A DNA stretch of 64,000 bases, taken from Anaerovibrio lipolyticus DSM 3074 (GTDB lineage: Bacteria > Bacillota > Negativicutes > Selenomonadales > Selenomonadaceae). The notes beneath the pieces were generated by a model. The model did no database searches and was not told where the DNA came from. It was given only the letters and a program-made list of their open reading frames with translations. The translations under genes and the position numbers were made by a program. Position 1 is the stretch's first letter. Every line of letters starts with the position of its first letter. Below, in pieces: positions 24,757 through 33,107 of the stretch. Location: the NCBI RefSeq assembly GCF_900141865.1, contig NZ_FQYW01000014.1:1-64000 (forward strand). Reading direction: 5' to 3'.

Positions 24757-26475
24757 TTATTTGCCAGCGCCCAAAATTTCCCGGTCGTAATCCTTGTCAT
24801 CAAAGATTCGTGGCCGTAGCTTATTAAAGCTGCGTGAGATTATACTCTTGGTTGGATCAAAATCAGCAGTATGAATATCCGCTATATCCAGCACAGTGTG
24901 AATCATATCATCCGTCATGTACGGATTCTGAATGGCCTCCTGAATGAGAGCCCACTTCTCCGGGTGATTCTGCTTAAACTTTTCAGAAGCCCACATAATA
25001 AGAGGCACTTCTATCATGTGACGGCTTGGATTTTCTTCAATATGTCCGTTGACACCACCCTCATCATATACCGCCTCACCATGGTCAGGAAGATATATTA
25101 CGATAGTATCAGAATTTGTCTCACGGAATTTATCGATAATGCCGCTGACAATATAGTCATTATAGAACAGGGCATTGTCGTACTGGGCGATAACCTGCTT
25201 CTGCTCATCATTAAAGCCTGGTAATGTTATGCTGGTCTCATTGAATTTGGCAAATTCAAAAGGATAGCGATTATAATAGGCCAAATGAGCTCCCATCAGA
25301 TGTACCACAAAGAAATTCTTCTTACTGTCACCTATACCGGCGATGGCATTATCCACCAACGGGAACAGCTCACCATCCACACGGCCCTCGTCCTCCTTAG
25401 AATCACGGATTTGAGTATAGTGACTGACATCACTATGGGCCGCATAAATCTGGGCAACATTACCCCAAATTCCGGAGCTCTCCTGGTTAGATAACCAATG
25501 AGTCTTATATCCTGCCGCATTCATGATATCAATTAAATTATTATATTCATACCATGGCTTATCGGATTCATGGTCGCAGAAGGTGAAAATCTTGCTCAGC
25601 GAAGCCACTGTAGTTGAATGGGCACTGACCACATCCTTAAAGAAAACTATCTCCCCCTTTTTATACAGCTCATCAAGATTAGGGGTATTTTCCATTTGAT
25701 AACCGTAGAGGTGCATGTGGTTACGATTGGTAGACTCACCTAAAATAAACACAATATTAGTAATATGCCCATCATTTTTGGTAAGATGTATATCCACATC
25801 CAGCTTGGCCTGCAGCTCCTGATAAGCCACATGATTCTTCCATGCCGTGCTGGTGGCTCCCATAAGTCTTGTCAAGGGCGTAAGATTATCCCCACCGAAC
25901 ATTATTCCAGGGTAAGCAAAGCACATATATATGGCATAAGAGGAGGACACAACCACCACGATACCGGCAATAACCTTCTGGGATATGGCATCTGCCTCCA
26001 GCTTGTGCCATGGCTTATATTTCACCAAGCAATACATTACAGCTACTATGACAACAGCCAAAAGACCGCCCTGAACCCCCACAAAGGTATTAAGGAACTC
26101 GGCAGATTCCTCAGGATTAGTCTCAAAAAGGGAATTGATAGTTCCTACGCCTGTCAGGGCACCATACTGATACAGTACAAAGGCCTCAATGATGAAAGCA
26201 GCAAAAAGCAATGCCACCAAAATATAGCGTATTATTTTACTGGCCTTGGGTACAAACAGCCATTTCGTAATAAAAGTGGCAAACAGTGCCATCAACAGTC
26301 CTGTAAAAGCCATGGACATGACCAGATCTGTCTTGCCCATCATGCCCCACTTAATAACCTGTGTAGAGCAGCTTAAAAGCCAGAAAAGCATAAGCCAGCC
26401 AAAATCCTCACGGACAAGGTCTGCTGTTTTTTGCAGAAAATCAGCTGCTTTATTTGAAAAAGAGTTTTTTTCCAC
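24757..26475 (-). CDS. Phosphoethanolamine transferase (EptA/YhbX/CptA-like)
   Basis: A 572-residue inner-membrane enzyme. About five membrane helices occupy residues 20-200, followed by a periplasmic sulfatase-fold domain. FILGESTNRNHMHLYGY holds the metal-binding Glu, VVSAHSTTVASLSKI the nucleophilic Thr, and YLPDHGEAVYDEGG with GHIEENPSRHMIEVPL the remaining Zn ligands. The family transfers phosphoethanolamine from phosphatidylethanolamine to lipid A, core sugars or other envelope acceptors. Acceptor unknown here. It starts 16 bp after queE, at the end of a run that also contains psd and pssA, which make its presumed donor. No obvious terminator follows. Confidence 0.87.
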   Translation of the reverse strand: MEKNSFSNKAADFLQKTADLVREDFGWLMLFWLLSCSTQVIKWGMMGKTDLVMSMAFTGLLMALFATFITKWLFVPKASKIIRYILVALLFAAFIIEAFVLYQYGALTGVGTINSLFETNPEESAEFLNTFVGVQGGLLAVVIVAVMYCLVKYKPWHKLEADAISQKVIAGIVVVVSSSYAIYMCFAYPGIMFGGDNLTPLTRLMGATSTAWKNHVAYQELQAKLDVDIHLTKNDGHITNIVFILGESTNRNHMHLYGYQMENTPNLDELYKKGEIVFFKDVVSAHSTTVASLSKIFTFCDHESDKPWYEYNNLIDIMNAAGYKTHWLSNQESSGIWGNVAQIYAAHSDVSHYTQIRDSKEDEGRVDGELFPLVDNAIAGIGDSKKNFFVVHLMGAHLAYYNRYPFEFAKFNETSITLPGFNDEQKQVIAQYDNALFYNDYIVSGIIDKFRETNSDTIVIYLPDHGEAVYDEGGVNGHIEENPSRHMIEVPLIMWASEKFKQNHPEKWALIQEAIQNPYMTDDMIHTVLDIADIHTADFDPTKSIISRSFNKLRPRIFDDKDYDREILGAGK

Positions 26476-26491
26476 CTGTCGCTCCTCCTCG

Positions 26492-27223
26492 TTATAATTG
26501 ATCCATCATGCGATGAGTCTGGGGAATAATTCGCACATCCTTAAGGCTTTCCAGAGCCTGCTGCTGAAGCTCAAGCATCTGCTCTGGCAATGCTGCTTCC
26601 ACCCCATTTAGTGGTGTAACTGGCTGCAGGATTAATAAAATATTTGGATCTACCCCAGCCACAAGGTCAATCGCCTTCTGATAATCATCCATGTTAATGT
26701 CACCGGATACCACCAGTTTTACATAAACATCCTTTTCCTTGGCAATTTCCAAAAAACGTCTATGCTCCTCCCAGTGTTCCTCCCCGGTGGCCTGAGGCAG
26801 CTTAATGTCCATACTGATAATATCTACCCTATCAATAACCTGGACCAATTTATCAGGCAAAGTGCCATTGGTTTCCAGCATTACCTTGGTAGTAACCATA
26901 GGCAAAAGCTCCTGAAGGAATGCCGTATGAAGCAACGGCTCACCACCTGTGAAGCTAATTGCCTGATGAGGCAGCTCCATCACAAAACGGTTAATATATG
27001 CCGCCACCTCTGTTGTTTCCAATGGATTTATGGCATCATGGAATTTGCGGGAACCGGGGAAGGTTTCCACTCCACAAAGAGGATGGGTGCCCGCCTGATT
27101 TTCTGTGTCACAGTATTTACAGTTTAAATTACAACCCTCAAAACGCACAAAGAGCTGACGGCAACCCACATAACGCCCCTCCCCCTGTACAGAGGAAAAA
27201 ATTTCAATTAGATTAGCATTCAT
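26492..27223 (-). CDS. queE: 7-carboxy-7-deazaguanine synthase QueE
   Basis: A 243-residue radical SAM enzyme that converts 6-carboxytetrahydropterin to 7-carboxy-7-deazaguanine in queuosine biosynthesis. It has the QueE-specific start EIFSSVQGEGRYVGCRQLFVRFEGC and the CNLNCKYC motif, giving the CxxxCxxC [4Fe-4S] site. The segment SFTGGEPLLHT is the SAM-contacting GGE motif. It lies 21 bp after queD. Together they supply two of the preQ0 steps; queC and queF are not in this window. Confidence 0.93.
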   Translation of the reverse strand: MNANLIEIFSSVQGEGRYVGCRQLFVRFEGCNLNCKYCDTENQAGTHPLCGVETFPGSRKFHDAINPLETTEVAAYINRFVMELPHQAISFTGGEPLLHTAFLQELLPMVTTKVMLETNGTLPDKLVQVIDRVDIISMDIKLPQATGEEHWEEHRRFLEIAKEKDVYVKLVVSGDINMDDYQKAIDLVAGVDPNILLILQPVTPLNGVEAALPEQMLELQQQALESLKDVRIIPQTHRMMDQL

Positions 27224-27244
27224 ACTTTATTTACCTTAATGTCC

Positions 27245-27622
27245 TTACTCCAAAGAGTATATCACGGAAGATTTAGGAGATTCCCAAACCTGAATGTGCT
27301 TTAGCTTTACATTGTCATCAAAGAACTCCGCCTTGGCCATTTCCTCATAAATGTATTGTGCAAGATGCTCGGCAGTAGGATTGTGACCATCAGCAAAGGC
27401 TGGCAGCTCGTTTAAATACTGATGATCCAGAGTCTCCAACAGATCACGCAGTCTGCCCTTAACCACCTTAAAATCCACCAGCATACCTAAATTATCCAGC
27501 TTTTTGCCAGTAACAGCTGCCTCCACGGTCCAGCTATGACCATGAAGTCTGTCACATTTTCCATTGTAGCCAGCAACTCTGTGAGCTGCTTCAAACTCGG
27601 CACTTACATGAATTTCAAACAT
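27245..27622 (-). CDS. queD: 6-carboxy-5,6,7,8-tetrahydropterin synthase QueD
   Basis: A 125-residue PTPS-family enzyme. Zn-binding His residues are in EFEAAHRV and CDRLHGHSW, with the catalytic Cys of NGKCDRLHGH. The AEHLAQYI segment and the final QVWESPKSSVIY glutamate-containing strand are also typical. It converts dihydroneopterin triphosphate to 6-carboxytetrahydropterin. ATG 27622 was chosen because GGAGG lies 10 bases upstream and the length then matches the family. An in-frame ATG at 27694 overlaps the glycosyltransferase stop (ATGATGA) and would add 24 unrelated residues. A strong hairpin sits in the intervening 68 bp. Confidence 0.92.
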   Translation of the reverse strand: MFEIHVSAEFEAAHRVAGYNGKCDRLHGHSWTVEAAVTGKKLDNLGMLVDFKVVKGRLRDLLETLDHQYLNELPAFADGHNPTAEHLAQYIYEEMAKAEFFDDNVKLKHIQVWESPKSSVIYSLE

Positions 27623-27652
27623 ATTTGTATATCCTCCATCATAAATGGGAAA

Positions 27653-27681
27653 CCCCTTCATTGCCAACGCATCTGAAGGGG
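27653..27681 (-). promoter_or_regulatory. Hairpin in the leader before queD
   Basis: CCCCTTCA (27653-27660) pairs perfectly with TGAAGGGG (27674-27681) around a 13-base loop. On the minus strand it is followed by TTTCCCATTTATG and then the GGAGG of queD. It lacks a T-run, so termination is doubtful. I checked it against the class I preQ1 riboswitch pattern and it does not fit. Confidence 0.4.
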
Positions 27682-27690
27682 TAAATTTCA

Positions 27691-28944
27691 TCATTTGCGA
27701 CCATCAATAAACTGGTCATAGCTTACAGCCTGGGTATGCTTGGTATGTGCCCATTCGTGCTCATTGCGGTGAATGAAGCCCAAGAATACGATGGGCAACC
27801 AGGAATAAATAAACACCTGATAAAGAGGTATATAAAGCCATGCCTTCCATTTGGCCCTCATTTTAATGAGGATTATCATTGGCAGCAAATACTGAATAAT
27901 CGTAATGGCTGTCATAAGGTGGTTCGGCATAAAGGAATAAATACTGGTATAAATCTGCTGACCATAAAATACCTGAATATAGCCCATGAGAATAAAGAAG
28001 GCTGTAAACATCAGGAAATAAGGCTGAATCAGATACAGACAGCCATCCAGAATAGGAATGCTGCGCTGCTTGATGCCCTCCTTCAACAGTTTAGGTATAA
28101 AACGATGTGCCACATCAAACTGGCCCTGAGCCCAACGCTTTCTCTGGTACCAGGACTGCATAAAGGTAAGAGGCTTTTCGTCATAAATAATGGCATCCAC
28201 GGCCCAGGTGGTCTTAATTCCCTCCACCAAGGACTTCATGGTAAATTCCATATCCTCTACCAGACAGTTGGCACGCCAGCCGTGACGCTTCAATACCTCG
28301 GTGGTAATACACATACCAGTACCACCCAATACGGCAGACAGGCCCAAATTGGTCTTGGCCTGATGAATGAGGTAATCAATAACCCAGAAGGAAAGGGCAA
28401 ATGTGGCAGAAACCCAAGAATCGTAAGGATTCTTGGCATCCAAAAAGCCCTGAATAATCTTGGCACCCTTCATAAGGTGATGATTCATTTCAATGAGGAA
28501 TCGCGGATGAACCAAATTATCTGCGTCAAAGATACAAACTGCATCATAAGGCTTCTCCATGTCCTTTTCCATATCAAAAAGCTTGGCAAACATCCAGTCA
28601 AGAGCATAACCCTTGGTCTTTCTTTCCGGATCAAAGCGCTCACAGACAATAGCTCCGGCCTCACGGGAAACCTTGGCAGTATCATCTGTGCAGTTATCTG
28701 CAATTACATAAATATCATATAGCTCTTTAGGATAATCCAGCTCCTGAAGATTCTTTACAAGATGACCAACTACTGCCTGCTCATTATGAGCCGCAATCAA
28801 ACAGGCGAACTTCTTCTCCGGGGTTGTAATTTTCTTCTCTCTAAAAACCACCAGACCAAAAAAACCGATAATAAAGAAATAAATAGTGAAACAAAACAGA
28901 AAAATCTGTAGTGGAATCATTATTATATCAAGTGGATAAAACAT
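27691..28944 (-). CDS. Membrane-bound family 2 glycosyltransferase
   Basis: A 417-residue processive-type GT2. One N-terminal helix (about 8-30) precedes the catalytic domain with LIAAHNEQAVV, the DNCTDDT segment, the CIFDADN metal-binding DxD, GTGM and LVEDMEFT. It also has WYQRKRWAQGQFD, the Q-x2-RW motif of synthases related to BcsA and hyaluronan synthases. Three helices follow at about 300-385. It likely makes or extends an envelope glycan from a nucleotide sugar at the inner membrane; the product is unknown. GGAG lies 10 bases before ATG 28944, 38 bp after pssA, so it is probably part of the same unit. Confidence 0.85.
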   Translation of the reverse strand: MFYPLDIIMIPLQIFLFCFTIYFFIIGFFGLVVFREKKITTPEKKFACLIAAHNEQAVVGHLVKNLQELDYPKELYDIYVIADNCTDDTAKVSREAGAIVCERFDPERKTKGYALDWMFAKLFDMEKDMEKPYDAVCIFDADNLVHPRFLIEMNHHLMKGAKIIQGFLDAKNPYDSWVSATFALSFWVIDYLIHQAKTNLGLSAVLGGTGMCITTEVLKRHGWRANCLVEDMEFTMKSLVEGIKTTWAVDAIIYDEKPLTFMQSWYQRKRWAQGQFDVAHRFIPKLLKEGIKQRSIPILDGCLYLIQPYFLMFTAFFILMGYIQVFYGQQIYTSIYSFMPNHLMTAITIIQYLLPMIILIKMRAKWKAWLYIPLYQVFIYSWLPIVFLGFIHRNEHEWAHTKHTQAVSYDQFIDGRK

Positions 28945-28982
28945 TAACTACTTTCTCCTTTTTGACAACAGCTATATCCCAC

Positions 28983-29687
28983 TTAATTGCTGCCGGAAAT
29001 AAGATTAATACTGTGATTTACAATACCAAAAATCGCATAGGACGCAAAAATGCCAAAGAGGATAGCATAACCAATACCATCAATGCCCATCCACAAAATA
29101 GAGGCAAACACAGCTGCCGCAACAAACTTGGCAACGAGATTCATCTTCTCGCCGTCGCCCTTAAAATCAGGATAATGCACGGTGCTGACCATTAGATATG
29201 CCACCACCATGACAATAACAGGATATGCGTAGGATATTTCATCCAAATTGTAACCAACAGCATTAATAAGCAGTGTGGATGTAGCAATAAGACAGCCACC
29301 TGCAGGAATAGCCAGGCCCATGAAATAGCCATGAACCACAGTAGTATTGACATTAAAGCGTGCCAAGCGCCACATACCACAAAGGGCAAAGAAAATTGCT
29401 GCAACGCAGCCAAAAATACCGAAATCTGCCAGTTGGAGCTTGTATGCAAGCATAGCAGGAGCCGCACCAAAGGAAACCAGATCGCACAGGGAATCCATTT
29501 CCTTACCCATTTCAGAGCTAACCCCAAGGGCACGGGCGGTTCTGCCGTCCAGGCCATCAGCCACCAAGGCCAGCAAAATACAAACAGCGCCGAAGGTCAA
29601 ATTACCATTGAAAGTACACAAAATGGAAATCATTCCGAAAACAAGATTAGCTGAAGTAAACGCATTAGGAATTACAGATTTGCTCAT
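28983..29687 (-). CDS. pssA: CDP-diacylglycerol-serine O-phosphatidyltransferase
   Basis: A 234-residue integral membrane enzyme that makes phosphatidylserine from CDP-diacylglycerol and L-serine. The CDP-alcohol phosphotransferase motif is complete: DGLDGRTARALG followed by GKEMDSLCDLVSFG, giving D-G-x2-A-R-x8-G-x3-D-x3-D. About six to seven helices are visible. Its ATG overlaps the stop of psd by one base (TAATG), so the two steps to phosphatidylethanolamine are translationally coupled. Confidence 0.93.
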   Translation of the reverse strand: MSKSVIPNAFTSANLVFGMISILCTFNGNLTFGAVCILLALVADGLDGRTARALGVSSEMGKEMDSLCDLVSFGAAPAMLAYKLQLADFGIFGCVAAIFFALCGMWRLARFNVNTTVVHGYFMGLAIPAGGCLIATSTLLINAVGYNLDEISYAYPVIVMVVAYLMVSTVHYPDFKGDGEKMNLVAKFVAAAVFASILWMGIDGIGYAILFGIFASYAIFGIVNHSINLISGSN

Positions 29688-30325
29688 TAGTCCTTAATCC
29701 TCCCCACAATGGTCTCTCCTCCATGAACCTTGTCACCCTTCTTCATAAGAACCTCTACGTTCTTAGGTACCACGATCTCAGTACATGAAGCAAATTTAAT
29801 AAGACCGTATACATCGCCCTTCTCCATCTTATCGTCCAAGGTCACCCAGGAAACGATACGTCGGGCCAAAATGCCTGCAATCTGAGTTACAGTCACCTTC
29901 AATCTATCATTTTCAATGCCAATCATGTGGCGCTCATTCTCAAAGCCTACCTCATCCTTGTAAGCCGGCTTAAAGCGACCGCAAACATATTTCTGGGTCT
30001 TGACCTCACCAGCAATAGGACTGCGGTTCACATGAACGCTGAAAATTGACAAGAAGATAATTACCTTTGTCCCAGGACCCTTTAAAAAGTCGTCATACTC
30101 AACATCCACCACGTCCTGCACTGTTCCATCTGCTGGGGAAACAATGAGGTCTTCGTCAGCGGGGATAACACGGTCCGGATTTCTGAAAAAATATGTGAAG
30201 TATGCTGCCAAAATTCCTGGTACCACTGCACCCAATGGGCCCAGCAAAAATCCAAGAAAGACAGCAACAGCTAAAGCTCCGAAAATGAAAACGTATCCTT
30301 CTCTTACAATATGGAATTTACCCAA
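29687..30325 (-). CDS. psd: Phosphatidylserine decarboxylase, short (archaeal-type) form
   Basis: A 212-residue proenzyme that decarboxylates phosphatidylserine to phosphatidylethanolamine. An N-terminal helix pair (about 10-45) is followed by the catalytic part: DGTVQDVVDVE, IIFLSIFSVHVNRSPIAGEV and ERHMIGIEN. The self-cleavage site should give a pyruvoyl group from Ser180; here it reads KFASCTE, so Ala-Ser replaces the Gly-Ser usual in short PSDs. The start is TTG at 30325, with GGAGG exactly 8 bases upstream; an earlier in-frame ATG at 30391 has no site. It precedes and overlaps pssA, opposite to the biochemical order. Confidence 0.9.
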   Translation of the reverse strand: MGKFHIVREGYVFIFGALAVAVFLGFLLGPLGAVVPGILAAYFTYFFRNPDRVIPADEDLIVSPADGTVQDVVDVEYDDFLKGPGTKVIIFLSIFSVHVNRSPIAGEVKTQKYVCGRFKPAYKDEVGFENERHMIGIENDRLKVTVTQIAGILARRIVSWVTLDDKMEKGDVYGLIKFASCTEIVVPKNVEVLMKKGDKVHGGETIVGRIKD

Positions 30326-30416
30326 AATTTGCACCTCCTGATACGGCTTTAAACTGGAGATATTATATCGCGATTGTTCCAATTTTGCCATAGAAAATAT
30401 ACCATTTTACTATATA

Positions 30417-31145
30417 TTATTTCTTGCTTCCCATAACTTTAAATACAAACTTTGGAAGTGCCATAAGGCGACCGATACGGCTAGGCTGCTTCAGACCACG
30501 GAAAAGCCATTCCAGCTTCGCCTTCTGCATCCACAAAGGTGCCCGCTGCATCACACCGGCCATAACATCAAAGGAACCGCCAACACCGATGGAAACTGGA
30601 ACCTCCAGCTCCTCCAGATGAGCATACAGCCATTTCTCCTGCTTTGGAACCCCCAGGGCCACAAACAAAATATCCGGCTTGGCCGCCTTTATATCAGCAA
30701 TAATCTGGGGCTCGTCGTCAGCTGTAAAGAATCCATTGCGGGTTCCTACTATATTAATGCCAGGGTACCACTCCTCAGCCTTCTTTTTGGCCATATCTGC
30801 CACACCCGGAGCAGAACCAAAGAAGTAAATCCGCTGATTTTTCTCGGGAGCCAGCTTCATCAGCTCCTGGGACAAGTCATAGCCAGCCACACGCTCAGGC
30901 ATTGGATGGCCTAGATAGCCTGCAGCCCATACGGTTCCTGCACCATCTGGTACCACCAGATCCGCCGCATTTAATATGGTCTTCAGCTCCTCATCATAGG
31001 TAGCCCGCATTATCATTTCAGCATTTGCGGTGGCAATAAGGGTACTCTCCCCCTTTTCAATGAAGCCCTGAACAGTTTCAACAGCCTGCCCCATAGTAGG
31101 GGAATCCACCTTTACACCTAGTATGTCAACTTTATCAAAAGACAT
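30417..31145 (-). CDS. tagA: WecG/TagA/CpsF family N-acetylmannosamine-type glycosyltransferase
   Basis: A 242-residue glycosyltransferase (GT26). It has the family hallmarks LVVPDGAGTVWAAGYLGHPMPERVAGYDL, which contains the catalytic Asp, FFGSAPGVADMAKKKAEEWYPG, and the C-terminal FVALGVPKQEKWL and GVGGSFDVMAG. The family adds ManNAc or ManNAcA to undecaprenyl-PP-GlcNAc in teichoic-acid linkage or enterobacterial common antigen-type polymers at the inner face of the membrane. In a diderm this would be an envelope polysaccharide; the exact donor is unknown. It is the first gene of the run leading through psd and pssA, 91 bp upstream of psd. Confidence 0.88.
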   Translation of the reverse strand: MSFDKVDILGVKVDSPTMGQAVETVQGFIEKGESTLIATANAEMIMRATYDEELKTILNAADLVVPDGAGTVWAAGYLGHPMPERVAGYDLSQELMKLAPEKNQRIYFFGSAPGVADMAKKKAEEWYPGINIVGTRNGFFTADDEPQIIADIKAAKPDILFVALGVPKQEKWLYAHLEELEVPVSIGVGGSFDVMAGVMQRAPLWMQKAKLEWLFRGLKQPSRIGRLMALPKFVFKVMGSKK

Positions 31146-31218
31146 GATTGCCTCCTAAATTCAAAAATACAAATTTCATTGTAACACAAAAGTGTAAAGA
31201 AGGCTATAGAAAACGTAC

Positions 31219-31251
31219 GAAAAGGGACCGCTTTGCAGTCAGCCCCTTTTA
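31219..31251 (-). terminator. Terminator of the aspS gene
   Basis: AAAAGGG (31220-31226) pairs with CCCTTTT (31244-31250), with a partly paired interior. It lies about 20 bp beyond the aspS stop codon and before the tagA start. Confidence 0.6.
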
Positions 31252-31269
31252 CATAATCAATTAAATATA

Positions 31270-33069
31270 TTAGTCTTCCTTAATCTTTTTCTTTACATGG
31301 GTGCGGATGGAAAGCTCTCTCAGCTGTTTTTCATCAACCTCAGAAGGTGCCTGGGACATAACATCAGATGCGCTCTGGGTCTTAGGGAAGGCAATAACGT
31401 CACGGATGGACTTTCTCTTAGCCATGAGCATAACCAGACGATCAAGACCAAATGCCAGACCGCCATGAGGTGGAGCACCATACTTGAAGGCATCCAGCAT
31501 AAAGCCAAATTTCTCATGAGCAGCCTCCGGAGTAAGGCCGATTGCCTCAAATACCTTCTCCTGCAGGTCGCCCTGATAAATACGCAGGGAACCGCCACCG
31601 ATTTCCACGCCGTTAAGAACCATATCATAAGCAATTGCCTTAACCTTGCCTGGATCAGTGGTAAGATACTGAACATCTTCATCACGAGGTGCAGTGAATG
31701 GATGATGCATTGCCTTCCAACGCTTATCCTCTTCGCTGTATTCAAACATAGGGAAATCAACTACCCACAGGAAGCTCAGCTTATCTGGGTCAATGAGGCC
31801 ACGACGACGGGCCATCTCAAGACGAAGCTCGCCAAGAGCCTGAGCAACTACCAATGGCTTATCAGCAATAACTAACAGCAAATCGCCAGTCTTGGCGCCA
31901 GTAGCCTTCTTAATTTCCTCAAAGGTTTCATCAGAGTAGAACTTCTTGAATGGAGACTTAACGCCCTCTTCAGTGTACTGAATCCAAGCCAATCCCTTTG
32001 CACCATAGCCCTGAACATACTGTACAAGGCCATCCAGCTCACGACGAGGAATATTGGCATAATCCTCTACATTAATAACCTTAACCTGTCCACCGTTCTC
32101 CAGAACAGAAGCAAATACCTTAAAGTCAGAGCCCTTAACGTACTCGGAAATATCCATCAACTCCATGCCAAAACGAAGATCTGGCTTATCAGAGCCATAA
32201 CGCTCCATTGCCTCATCCCAAGTCATGCGCAGGAAAGGAGTAGGAATCTTTGTATCAAGTGCCTTCTCGAAGATTTCACCCATCATACCTTCCATCATAG
32301 TAAGGATGGTCTCCTGATCGATAAAGGACATCTCAATATCCAGCTGAGTGAACTCTGGCTGACGGTCAGCACGAAGGTCCTCATCACGGAAGCAGCGAAC
32401 AATCTGGAAATACTTCTCAAAGCCGGAAAGCATGAGAATCTGCTTGTAAATCTGTGGAGACTGTGGCAGAGCGTAGAACTCACCTGGGTTCAAACGGCTT
32501 GGTACCAGGAAGTCGCGGGCACCCTCTGGAGTGGACTTACAAAGCATTGGAGTCTCAATTTCCAGGAAGCCATTGCGGTCAAAGTAATCACGCATAATCT
32601 TGGTTACGCGATGACGGAGCATAAGGCACTTCTGCATCTCCGGACGACGAAGGTCGAGATAACGATACTTCAGACGAAGCATCTCATCTACATCAATACC
32701 ATCCTGAATGTAGAATGGAGGGGTCTTGGCCTTGTTGAGGATACGAAGCTCCTTAACTACAACCTCGATTTCACCAGTTGCCATGTTAGGGTTAACGGTT
32801 TCCTCGCTGCGGGCACGAACATCACCCTTTACAGCCAAAACGAACTCGCTACGGATGGTCTCAGCCTTGTGGAAAGCCTCCTCACCAATAGCAGCCTCAT
32901 CAAATACGATCTGCACCAGACCAGAGCGATCACGGAAGTCAATAAAAATCAGACCACCATGGTCACGGCGACGGGAAGCCCAACCACAGAGAACGACCTC
33001 ACTGCCAACGTTATCCTTACGCAGCTCACCGCAATGATGAGAACGCTTCAAACCTTCTAAAGTATCCAT
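31270..33069 (-). CDS. aspS: Aspartyl-tRNA synthetase
   Basis: A 599-residue class II synthetase. An N-terminal OB-fold anticodon-binding domain (about 1-110) is followed by the catalytic core with motif 2 FRDEDLRADRQPEFTQLDIEMSF and motif 3 GLAFGLDRLVML. The GAD insertion domain (about 290-420) characteristic of bacterial AspRS is present. It charges tRNA-Asp; discriminating versus non-discriminating status cannot be judged reliably here. It is 38 bp downstream of hisS, the common Firmicute pair. Confidence 0.96.
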   Translation of the reverse strand: MDTLEGLKRSHHCGELRKDNVGSEVVLCGWASRRRDHGGLIFIDFRDRSGLVQIVFDEAAIGEEAFHKAETIRSEFVLAVKGDVRARSEETVNPNMATGEIEVVVKELRILNKAKTPPFYIQDGIDVDEMLRLKYRYLDLRRPEMQKCLMLRHRVTKIMRDYFDRNGFLEIETPMLCKSTPEGARDFLVPSRLNPGEFYALPQSPQIYKQILMLSGFEKYFQIVRCFRDEDLRADRQPEFTQLDIEMSFIDQETILTMMEGMMGEIFEKALDTKIPTPFLRMTWDEAMERYGSDKPDLRFGMELMDISEYVKGSDFKVFASVLENGGQVKVINVEDYANIPRRELDGLVQYVQGYGAKGLAWIQYTEEGVKSPFKKFYSDETFEEIKKATGAKTGDLLLVIADKPLVVAQALGELRLEMARRRGLIDPDKLSFLWVVDFPMFEYSEEDKRWKAMHHPFTAPRDEDVQYLTTDPGKVKAIAYDMVLNGVEIGGGSLRIYQGDLQEKVFEAIGLTPEAAHEKFGFMLDAFKYGAPPHGGLAFGLDRLVMLMAKRKSIRDVIAFPKTQSASDVMSQAPSEVDEKQLRELSIRTHVKKKIKED

Positions 33070-33107
33070 TTAATTCTTCACCTCATACAAATATTTTTTG
33101 GGTATAT

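Noticed and set aside
27623-27690. Considered a preQ1 riboswitch before queD
   Set aside because: The hairpin lacks the class I loop and A-rich tail pattern. It also sits only 68 bp after another gene with no T-run.
27736-28722. Plus-strand open frame opposite the GT2 gene
   Set aside because: The minus-strand glycosyltransferase has complete catalytic motifs; the antisense product is featureless.
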